From Promicromonospora sp049532985 (GTDB lineage Bacteria; Actinomycetota; Actinomycetes; Actinomycetales; Cellulomonadaceae), in the NCBI RefSeq assembly GCF_049532985.1, contig NZ_CP186693.1, forward strand, positions 2,108,001-2,172,000: a DNA stretch of 64,000 nt. The letters are read 5' to 3'. The position numbers and the translations under genes are program-made. This document shows, one piece after another, positions 51,693 to 58,809 of this stretch; position 1 is the stretch's first letter; every line of letters begins with the position of its first letter. The notes under the pieces are model-generated. The model searched no databases. It saw only the letters and a program-made list of their open reading frames with translations, and was not told the origin of the DNA.

Positions 51693-52643
51693 TCATTTGG
51701 TTCCTGAGTGGGCGAAGTTCTCGATGATGTAGCGCTGGGCGAGCACGAAGACGACCAGGACGGGCAGGCTCGCCAGGATCGTCCCGGCCAGCAGGGGCCC
51801 GTATTCGGTCTGGTACTCGTTGACGTACCCGGCCAGGCCCACCTGCACGGTGAGCATCTCGGGGTCGTTGAGGGCGATGAGGGGCCACAGGAAGCTGTTC
51901 CACCCGGCCTGGAAGGTGAGCACGCCGAGCACGGCCAGGCCGGCCCGGGCCAGCGGCAGGTAGATGTTCCAGAAGATGCGGAACTCGCTCGCGCCGTCGA
52001 TACGGGCGGCGTCGCCGAGCTCGTCGGGCAGCGCCTGGAAGAACTGGCGCATGAAGAACACCGCGAACGGCCCGGCGGCGAACGGGATGAGCACGGCGCC
52101 GTAGCTGTTGATGAAGCCCGCACCGCCCTCGCCGAACAGGTCGTTGCCCCCCACCAGCGGGAACCGGCGCAGCACCAGGAAGGTGGGGACCATGGTGATG
52201 ATGCCCGGCACCATCATGGAGCCGAGGAACAGCGAGAAGACCACGCCGCGGCCGCGGAAGTGCAGCTTGGCCAGCGCGTACCCGGCCAGGCCCCCGAAGA
52301 ACAGGTTGGTGGCCACGCCGCCGAGCGCGATGATCGCCGAGTTGGCCAGGTAGCGGCCGAAGGGCCCGTCGGTGAACAGGGTCACGTAGTTGGCGAGCGT
52401 GGGGTTCTCGGGCAGGAGCCGGAGGTAGGACGAGAGGATCTCGCCCTCCGGCTTCAGCGACGTGGCCAGCGTCCAGACCAGCGGCATCACGGTGGTGAGG
52501 CTGATCAGCACGACGGCGAGGGTCCACAGCACCCGGCCGGTCACGCTCCGGGCGGTCGGAGGCCGCTTGACGGGCGCCGGTGGCGCGGCTGCGGTCGCGG
52601 CGACGACGATGCCCGCCGGTGCGGGGCTGGTGGGCGCGCTCAT
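51693..52643 (-). CDS. Sugar ABC transporter permease (MalG-type)
   Basis: 316 residues; Ala/Pro-rich N-terminal tail of about 30 residues, then six membrane helices and the EAA-type loop ELGDAARIDGASEFRIFWNIYLPL. Overlaps the upstream permease stop by 4 nt. Inner half of the manno-oligosaccharide importer; the ATPase is not in this window. Confidence 0.9.
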   Translation of the reverse strand: MSAPTSPAPAGIVVAATAAAPPAPVKRPPTARSVTGRVLWTLAVVLISLTTVMPLVWTLATSLKPEGEILSSYLRLLPENPTLANYVTLFTDGPFGRYLANSAIIALGGVATNLFFGGLAGYALAKLHFRGRGVVFSLFLGSMMVPGIITMVPTFLVLRRFPLVGGNDLFGEGGAGFINSYGAVLIPFAAGPFAVFFMRQFFQALPDELGDAARIDGASEFRIFWNIYLPLARAGLAVLGVLTFQAGWNSFLWPLIALNDPEMLTVQVGLAGYVNEYQTEYGPLLAGTILASLPVLVVFVLAQRYIIENFAHSGTK

Positions 52644-53545
52644 CGGTCGTTCTCCCGTCCGGTGGCGCGGGCGTTGGCGACGGAGAACACGAGGATGACG
52701 AGGAACAGCACGAACGACAGTGCCGAGGCGTATCCCATCTCCAGCCGGCCGAACCCGCGGTCGTAGATGTAGTAGACGAGGGTGAGGGTCGAGTTGCCGG
52801 GGCCGCCCTTGGTCAGCACGTACGCCTGGTCGAACACCTGGAAGGCGGCGATGAGCAGCAGCGTGAGGATGAGGAACGTGGCCCGGGAGATGGCCGGCAG
52901 GGTCACGTGCCAGAACACCCGGAACGCCCCGGCCCCGTCGACGCGGGCGGCGTCCACGAGCTCGCCGGGCACGCCCTGGAGCGCGCCGAGGTAGATGATC
53001 ATGTTGGCGCCGAACCCGGCCCAGACGCTCATCATGACGATGGCGATCATGGCCCAGCGGGACTCGTACAGCCACGCCGGGCCGTCGATGCCGAACCAGC
53101 CGAGCACCGCGTTGAGCAGTCCGTACTGGGGGTTGAGCAGCCAGAACCAGATGGCGGCGGTCGCGACGGTCGAGGAGACGACCGGGATGTAGAACAGGGT
53201 GCGGAACACACGCGAGACGCGGGTGCTGCGATTCAGCAGCAGCGCGGTGCCGAGCGCGACCACCAGGCCGGCCGGCACGTACAGCACCGTGTAGAGCGCG
53301 GTGTTGCGCACGGCCACCCAGAAGATCGGGTCACCGGCGATGCGGGCGTAGTTGTCCAGGCCCACCCACTGGAAGTCGCCGATGACGGCGTAGTCGGTCA
53401 GGCTCAGGCCGACCGCCATGACCACCGGGAGCAGCAGGAAGACCGCGAACAGCAGCACCGGTACCGCGAGGAAGATCCACGCGCTGATGGTCTGCTGGCG
53501 TCGGGTGGCGCTGACCGCCGGCGCCGGGGCACTGCTGAGCTTCAT
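52640..53545 (-). CDS. Sugar ABC transporter permease (MalF-type)
   Basis: 301 residues from the ATG at 53545; six helices with the EAA loop ELVDAARVDGAGAFRVFWHVTLP and the TKGGPGNSTLTLVYYIYD signature. First gene of the five- to six-gene mannan operon. An upstream in-frame start would run through the promoter and operator, so I reject it. Confidence 0.9.
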   Translation of the reverse strand: MKLSSAPAPAVSATRRQQTISAWIFLAVPVLLFAVFLLLPVVMAVGLSLTDYAVIGDFQWVGLDNYARIAGDPIFWVAVRNTALYTVLYVPAGLVVALGTALLLNRSTRVSRVFRTLFYIPVVSSTVATAAIWFWLLNPQYGLLNAVLGWFGIDGPAWLYESRWAMIAIVMMSVWAGFGANMIIYLGALQGVPGELVDAARVDGAGAFRVFWHVTLPAISRATFLILTLLLIAAFQVFDQAYVLTKGGPGNSTLTLVYYIYDRGFGRLEMGYASALSFVLFLVILVFSVANARATGRENDR

Positions 53546-53601
53546 GGTCCGAACTCCGTCGTCCGTGTTCTCGCCGGGACGTCGTCGACCCGGCTGCCCG
53601 C

Positions 53602-53650
53602 AGCGTAGGGAGCGCTTTACCCCTATGTCAACGTATAGAAATAGGTGTAA
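53602..53650 (-). promoter_or_regulatory. Mannan operon promoter with operator half-sites
   Basis: Minus-strand -35 TTGACA (53631-53626), 18-bp spacer, -10 TACGCT (53607-53602). Inverted half-sites TTACCCCTAT (53617-53626) and ATAGGTGTAA (53641-53650) overlap the spacer and the region above -35; the latter matches the 48104 palindrome. The spacer also contains AGCGCT. Confidence 0.6.
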
Positions 53651-53688
53651 TAGCGGAAGACGCGGGCGCCGGCCCGCGTGGCGCCCGC

Positions 53689-54543
53689 CTACACCGCGAT
53701 GAGCACCACCGCCGCACCGGCCACCACCAGCCCGGACACCTGGCCCGCCGACAGCCGCTCGCGCAGGAGCACCACCGCAAGCAGCACGGGGACGGCCGGG
53801 TACAGCGACGCCAGGACGGTCGTGGTGGTCAGCAGGCCCTCGGCGACCGCCGCCCAGTACAGGACGGTGGCGACCGTCCCGACGCCACCCGCCACGAGGG
53901 CCGCCCACGTGGCGCGCCGGGACAGGCGCGCCGGCGCACCGAGCGCCACGGCCAGGGCGACGATGACGACGACGGAGACCCCGCGGCTCGCCACGAGGGG
54001 CCACGCCCCGGCCTCGGCGGGGATGCGGGCGACGGCGACGAAGTGCGCGGCGATGCCCACACCGGCGAGCAGCGCGTCCGGCACGCCGTCGACCGTGCGC
54101 CGCACGCCGCGCGAGCCGCCCGCACCGGGTGCCGGACGGCGGCGCGAGACCAGCCAGACCGCCACCAGCGCCAGGAGGATCCCGGCGACGGCGAGCGGCG
54201 AGGGCCGCTCGTGCAGCAGCGTGACACCCACCACGACCGGGAGCGCCACCCCGGCCAGGTCGCTCACCGGGGCGACGACGCTCATCGGCCCCCGGCTCAT
54301 CGCCCGGTAGAGGAACGCGACCCCGACACCGGTGCCGAGCCCGGACAGCACGCCCCACCAGAGGGTCCCCGCCGTCGGGTGCCCCGCGGGCAGCAGGACG
54401 GCGACCGGGACGCTGAGCACCGTGCCGCCCACCTGTGCGACGGCCGCCACCGTCACGCCGTTCCAGGTGCGGGACACGACACCGTTGACGAAGTGCGTCA
54501 GCCCGAAGCACAGGGCCGACAGCAGCGCCAGGACCTCGGTCAC
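53689..54543 (-). CDS. EamA/DMT-family transporter
   Basis: 284 residues from a GTG at 54543. Ten membrane helices in two homologous five-helix halves (VLALLSALCFGLTHFVNGVVSR at the start; LLAGVGIAAHFVAVARIP at the second half), with the EamA-type LLHERPSPLAVAGILL and LLRERLSAGQVSGLVV ends of each half. It is a drug/metabolite exporter of unknown solute. It begins 14 bp after the MarR gene and so is probably repressed by it. Confidence 0.88.
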   Translation of the reverse strand: MTEVLALLSALCFGLTHFVNGVVSRTWNGVTVAAVAQVGGTVLSVPVAVLLPAGHPTAGTLWWGVLSGLGTGVGVAFLYRAMSRGPMSVVAPVSDLAGVALPVVVGVTLLHERPSPLAVAGILLALVAVWLVSRRRPAPGAGGSRGVRRTVDGVPDALLAGVGIAAHFVAVARIPAEAGAWPLVASRGVSVVVIVALAVALGAPARLSRRATWAALVAGGVGTVATVLYWAAVAEGLLTTTTVLASLYPAVPVLLAVVLLRERLSAGQVSGLVVAGAAVVLIAV

Positions 54544-54557
54544 GGTGTCATCCCGGG

Positions 54558-55094
54558 CTACGCCTCCGGCGCTCTCGCCTGCGCCTCCCGCTCGGCGGCC
54601 CCGACCGGGCAGTGGTCCGCACCGCCGTCCAGGCACGACTCCCGGTCGCACAGCCGGCACAGCCACTGGCTGTCCGGCCGTTCGCCGTACACGGCGGTCA
54701 GCACCTTCTCGAGAATCCCCGAGAGCGTGTCCCGCTCGTCCGCGTCCAGGGCGGAGAGCAGAGCGCCCACCCGGTCCTCCCGGCTGGTCAGCACCGACCG
54801 CGCTGCCTGCGCACCCTGCGGCGTGAGGTGGACGGTCACCCACTTGCCCAGGGACGGACGCCGTTCGGCGAGCCCCCGCCCGACCAGCGCGTCCACCATG
54901 CGCGTCGCGGCCGACTGGGTCAGGCCGACCCTGCGCCCGAGCTCGGTGGTGGACAGGCCCGGGGTCGCGGACAGCACCACCAGGGCCGCCGTACCACTGG
55001 GTCCGGTCGCGGCAGCCGCGGTCGCCGCCCCCAGCAGCACGTCGGTCACCGCCAGGGACGCCGCGCCGAGCAGGTTCGCCGTCCTGTCATGCAT
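54558..55094 (-). CDS. MarR family regulator with C-terminal Cys cluster
   Basis: 178 residues. Winged helix with LSTTELGRRVGLTQSAATRMVDALVGRGLAERR (about 48-80). Beyond the usual MarR length the C-terminus adds WLCRLCDRESCLDGGADHCPVG, four Cys and a His suited to bind a metal (Zn) or sense redox. It starts within a perfect inverted repeat that also overlaps its -10. TATGCA ends 6 nt before the ATG, so the mRNA may be leaderless. It probably controls itself and the EamA exporter. Confidence 0.88.
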   Translation of the reverse strand: MHDRTANLLGAASLAVTDVLLGAATAAAATGPSGTAALVVLSATPGLSTTELGRRVGLTQSAATRMVDALVGRGLAERRPSLGKWVTVHLTPQGAQAARSVLTSREDRVGALLSALDADERDTLSGILEKVLTAVYGERPDSQWLCRLCDRESCLDGGADHCPVGAAEREAQARAPEA

Positions 55095-55105
55095 GACTCA
55101 TGCAT
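55089..55105. promoter_or_regulatory. MarR operator over a leaderless promoter
   Basis: ATGCATG-ACT-CATGCAT, perfect 7-bp arms, covering the -10 (TATGCA on the minus strand; -35 TTGCGG 17 bp upstream) and the start codon of the MarR gene. Confidence 0.65.
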
Positions 55106-55434
55106 ATCAAGTGATCCACGTCACCGCAACGGCCGCGTCGCCCAGGCGCTCGGAGGTGTGCCGGCTGCGGGCCCGGAAGACCGTCGTCGGGCCGCGCACC
55201 CGGCCGGATCCGGGGCGCCGCGTCTGGCGCGGACCCGCAGCATTCCGCGGGCCCTGGATCGTCATCGGGCCAAGGTTCAGGCACGGGTCGAAGGTCGGGC
55301 CGGCACTGGGTTCAGGTTCAACCTCAGGTTGAGAGTTGGCCCGGCATCGTTCGACCTCGGACCACCGGCCCCGAGGCGCCGCCCTACCCGGGACGGGGCG
55401 GAATGCCGGGCCGCGACAGGCAGTTGAGGACGTC
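55106..55434. other. Intergenic region between MarR and GNAT genes
   Basis: About 330 bp. It holds the MarR -35 side and, at 55318-55332, a perfect palindrome TCAACCT-C-AGGTTGA. No believable gene is present; open frames lack family resemblance. The GNAT start at 55435 is preceded by TTGAGGA. Confidence 0.5.
55318..55332. promoter_or_regulatory. Palindrome upstream of GNAT gene
   Basis: TCAACCT-C-AGGTTGA, perfect 7-bp arms around one base, about 100 bp before the GNAT start. The binding protein is unknown. Confidence 0.4.
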
Positions 55435-56163
55435 GTGAGCCTCCTGACAGACCCCGCGTTCGACACCCCGGCCTACGACGACTCCGTGCTGGACGACGCC
55501 GCCTGGTCGTCGCTCACCGGCGAGCACGCCCACCTGGCCGAGGGCGGCGATCTCGTGCGCCGGTACCCCGTCGACGTCTCCCCCTTCGCCGCCGTGCGGA
55601 CCTGGGACGACCCCGACGTGTGGGCCGCGATCATCGACCTGGTCGGGTACGACGCCGACTTCCCCGCTCCGCCCGAGTCGGTGGCGCTGCCGGCAGGCTG
55701 GACGCGCGGCGAGCTGCACGCGGGCGTGCAGCTCGTCGAGACCGACCGGATCGCCGCCCGGCCGGACCCGGAGGCCGTCGTGCTGGGCGAGGCCGACGTG
55801 CCGGAGATGCTCGACCTCGTGGCCCGTGCCAAGCCGGGCCCGTTCCTGCCGCGCACCCACGAGCTCGGCCGGTACGTCGGCATCCGGCGTGACGGGCGGC
55901 TGGCGGCGATGGCGGGCGAACGCCTGCGCCCTGCGGGCTGGACCGAGATCAGCGCGGTCGCCACCGACGAGCGGTACCGCGGGCAGGGCCTGGCCTCACG
56001 CCTCGTGCTCGACGTGGTGCACCACGTCCACGAGCGCGGCGCCCGGGCGCTGATGCACGCCGCGGCGGGCAACACGAACGCGATCCGGCTCTACGAGAGC
56101 CTCGGGTTCGTGCTGCGCCGCCGCAACGAGTTCGGGACCGTGCGCACCCCGTCCGCCGCCTGA
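55435..56163 (+). CDS. GNAT family N-acetyltransferase (FR47-like)
   Basis: 242 residues from a GTG. The first 110 residues are a degenerate N-terminal half; the C-terminal GNAT domain carries the acetyl-CoA loop DERYRGQGLASRLVLDVVHHV (motif A, R-x-x-G-x-G/A) and the closing GNTNAIRLYESLGFVLRRR. It is cytoplasmic. The substrate amine is unknown. It converges on the DUF808 gene. Confidence 0.87.
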   Translation: MSLLTDPAFDTPAYDDSVLDDAAWSSLTGEHAHLAEGGDLVRRYPVDVSPFAAVRTWDDPDVWAAIIDLVGYDADFPAPPESVALPAGWTRGELHAGVQLVETDRIAARPDPEAVVLGEADVPEMLDLVARAKPGPFLPRTHELGRYVGIRRDGRLAAMAGERLRPAGWTEISAVATDERYRGQGLASRLVLDVVHHVHERGARALMHAAAGNTNAIRLYESLGFVLRRRNEFGTVRTPSAA

Positions 56164-56205
56164 CGTCTTCGGGGTCGCGCGCGCCGCGTCCGTGGTGTGC
56201 CGGCG

Positions 56206-57165
56206 TCAGTGGCCGGCCGGGGCTTCCTCCGCCTTCTTGCGGGACGGCAGCAGGTGCAGCACGGCCACCACGACGGCGCCGACCACGAGGCCGACCACGG
56301 CGGAGCAGAACGTGTTGAACAGCCAGCCCAGCGTCCCGCCGAGAGCGCCGGTCGCGTCGTGGATCGCCACCTCCAGGTGGTGCACCCACTCATAGGGCGC
56401 CGGCACCCAGCCGGTGCCGTCGGCACCGAGGTTGACCAGCAGGATGTGCCCGCCCACCCACAGCATCGCGACGGTGCCGACCACGGAGATCACGGCGAGC
56501 ACCCGCGGCATCGCCTTGACCAGGCCCCGGCCCAGCCGCCGGGAGAAGCCGGACTCCCGCTCGGCGAGCCGCAGCCCGACGTCGTCCATCTTCACGATGG
56601 CCGCCACGATGCCGTAGACGATGACCGTGATGACCAGGGCCACCACGACCAGGATCGCCAGCCGTGACCAGAACGGCTGGTCGGCCACCTCGGCGAGCGC
56701 GATCACCATGATCTCGGCCGACAGGATCAGGTCGGTGCGGATCGCGCCCGCGATCATCTTCTGCTCCGCCTCGGGGCTGACCTCGGTGGCGGGCACCTCG
56801 GCGTCGTGGTGGCCGGAGACCTTGTGCCAGATCTTCTCCGCGCCCTCGTACGCCAGGTAGGTGCCGCCGACCATGAGGATGATCGGCAGCGCCCACGGCA
56901 GGAACTGGCTGAGCAGCAGGGCGGCCGGGAGGATGAAGATCAGCTTGTTCCGGATCGACCCGATCGCGATCTTCTTCACGATGGGCAGCTCGCGCTGCGC
57001 CGCGACGCTCCGCAGGTACTGGGGCGTGACGGCGGTGTCGTCCACCACCACGCCCGCGGCCTTCGCGGTCGCGCGCCCCGCGGCCGCGCCGACGTCGTCG
57101 ATGGACGCCGCCGCCAGCTTCGCGAGCGCCGCGATGTCGTCCAGGAGTCCCATCAGGCCGCCCAC
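56206..57165 (-). CDS. DUF808 (YedI-like) membrane protein
   Basis: 319 residues (or 315 from the ATG at 57153, MGLLDDIAALAKLAAASIDD, the usual family start). Six or so membrane helices follow the soluble N-terminus. Family hallmarks: DDTAVTPQYLRS, ELPIVKKIAIGSIRNK and EKIWHKVSGHHD, then a C-terminal two-helix hairpin. DUF808 proteins are inner-membrane proteins without an established activity. It is monocistronic as far as seen. Confidence 0.88.
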   Translation of the reverse strand: MGGLMGLLDDIAALAKLAAASIDDVGAAAGRATAKAAGVVVDDTAVTPQYLRSVAAQRELPIVKKIAIGSIRNKLIFILPAALLLSQFLPWALPIILMVGGTYLAYEGAEKIWHKVSGHHDAEVPATEVSPEAEQKMIAGAIRTDLILSAEIMVIALAEVADQPFWSRLAILVVVALVITVIVYGIVAAIVKMDDVGLRLAERESGFSRRLGRGLVKAMPRVLAVISVVGTVAMLWVGGHILLVNLGADGTGWVPAPYEWVHHLEVAIHDATGALGGTLGWLFNTFCSAVVGLVVGAVVVAVLHLLPSRKKAEEAPAGH

Positions 57166-57231
57166 GGCGCCTCCCGGTGCGATCGATGTGTCGTCATGCC
57201 CGCAGCCTATGCAACACGGCCGCCCCGGGCG

Positions 57232-58710
57232 TCACCGACGCAGCGGGGTGAGCTGCACGTAGTCGAGGTTCCAGTTCTGGTAGGCGCCGGAGGGCAGGTC
57301 GATCCGGAGCGTGTGCGTGCCCTTCTCCAGCCGCTGGGCGACACCGCTCGGCTGGAGCACCTGCTTCGCGTGGCTGGTGGTGTTCGCGACCTCGACCGGC
57401 GGGCCGACGGTACCGCCGTCGAACGTCACGGTGTAGGTACCCGCCGGCGAGTAGGGCGACGAGGCGCGCACGGCCACCTCGTAGGCGCCGTCCCGGGGCA
57501 CCTCGACCGCATAGGTGAGCCACTCGCCGCCGCGCATCCAGCCGAGGCTGACGGCGCCGTCCAGGTCCTGGATGTCCACGCCCTCCCCCGGGCGCATCTG
57601 GAGGTTGCTGCGGTTGGCGGGCTCCAGGTCGTGATAGCCCACGCCCTCGCCGGGCAGGAAGTCCTCGGCCTGGACCCGGACGGCGCCGCGCGGCAGCGGG
57701 TCACCCTCCCCGGTGCGCAGCCAGCGCTCGATCTTCTCGACGTCGTCGGTCTGGAAGATCGTGGTGCGGTATCCCTCGACCAGCGCCTGCCAGCCGCGCA
57801 ACGGATCGATCAGCGAGGCCTCGTCGGTCATCCGCTCCGACAGGCCGTCCCACATCGTGTTGCTCCAGACCCGGCTCCCGCTCGCCACCCGGTCGAGGAA
57901 CGGACGGCGCGCGACGGCGTCCGCGGTGCTGTCGAAGTTGACCTCGTAGGCCACGGGCTGGTCGTCGCCGAACCGGTCGACGTCCGCGAGGTTCGCGTCG
58001 GTGACCATGTGCATGTAGACGGCGCCGCGGTGCGTGGCGCGGAACTCCTGGACCTGGTCCACGGGTGCGTCCGACTTGAACAGGCCGTTGCGCACCGTGC
58101 CGGTCTCGGTCAGCACGTCCCAGATCTCCTCCCGGAACGGCCAGCCCTTGTCGAGGTTGACCAGGCCGTGATCCTTGGCCAGGAGCATCGCCTCAGCCAG
58201 CGTCGGCACGCGCTCGTCGGTGAGCGCCGCCTGCGCGCCGCCCAGACCCTCGCGGAGCCGGAGACCACGGACCTGCTCCAGCGTGAGGCTGTCCACGGGA
58301 CCGGTCCCGTTCGTGGTGCGGTCCACGGTGGTGTCGTGCATGAGCACGGGCACGCCGTCGGCCGTGAGCCGGACGTCCAGCTCGACGATCTCCGCGCCGT
58401 CCTCGAACGCCGCCAGGATCGCGGGCGCGCTGTTCTCGGGTGCGGAGCGCCACTGCGCACGGTGGGCCGCCGTGAGGATCTTGGCGTCGGGACCGTGGTC
58501 GAGCAGGTCGCGGTAGGCGCGGTCGGCGGCCGTGCGTCCTCCGAGGCCCGGGCCGCCGTGAGAGACGGCCTGCGCGGGGCCTGCCTGCGCGGGAACGGCG
58601 TCGGCCGGGCTCCCGGTGGAGAGCGGGACGAGGGACGCGACGGTGCCCGACAGCACCAGCGCGACGGCGGAGACGACGGCACCCGCCCGGGCGCCACGAC
58701 GTGTGTTCAT
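57232..58710 (-). CDS. Secreted glycerophosphodiester phosphodiesterase with C-terminal CBM
   Basis: 492 residues. Signal peptide about 1-39. GDPD TIM barrel (about 78-340): His83-Arg84 and PENS (91-94), the metal pair Glu110/Asp112 (ELDVRL) and His125 (LMHD). The C-terminal 130 residues are a CBM6/35-like galactose-binding module (VRVQAEDFLPGEGVGYHD...GGEWLTYAVEVPRDGAYEVAVRAS...NWNLDYVQL). The binding module suggests the enzyme acts on a glycan- or teichoic-acid-bearing substrate rather than free glycerophosphodiesters. Confidence 0.9.
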   Translation of the reverse strand: MNTRRGARAGAVVSAVALVLSGTVASLVPLSTGSPADAVPAQAGPAQAVSHGGPGLGGRTAADRAYRDLLDHGPDAKILTAAHRAQWRSAPENSAPAILAAFEDGAEIVELDVRLTADGVPVLMHDTTVDRTTNGTGPVDSLTLEQVRGLRLREGLGGAQAALTDERVPTLAEAMLLAKDHGLVNLDKGWPFREEIWDVLTETGTVRNGLFKSDAPVDQVQEFRATHRGAVYMHMVTDANLADVDRFGDDQPVAYEVNFDSTADAVARRPFLDRVASGSRVWSNTMWDGLSERMTDEASLIDPLRGWQALVEGYRTTIFQTDDVEKIERWLRTGEGDPLPRGAVRVQAEDFLPGEGVGYHDLEPANRSNLQMRPGEGVDIQDLDGAVSLGWMRGGEWLTYAVEVPRDGAYEVAVRASSPYSPAGTYTVTFDGGTVGPPVEVANTTSHAKQVLQPSGVAQRLEKGTHTLRIDLPSGAYQNWNLDYVQLTPLRR

Positions 58711-58809
58711 GAGGGTGAGCCTCGCGCCGCCGCCGGCCGGACGGGCGACCGGCAGGCGGCGCGGGGCTGAACACTCGCTGAACCCTGCTCCTCAGCAGGT
58801 CGTGGCCGG

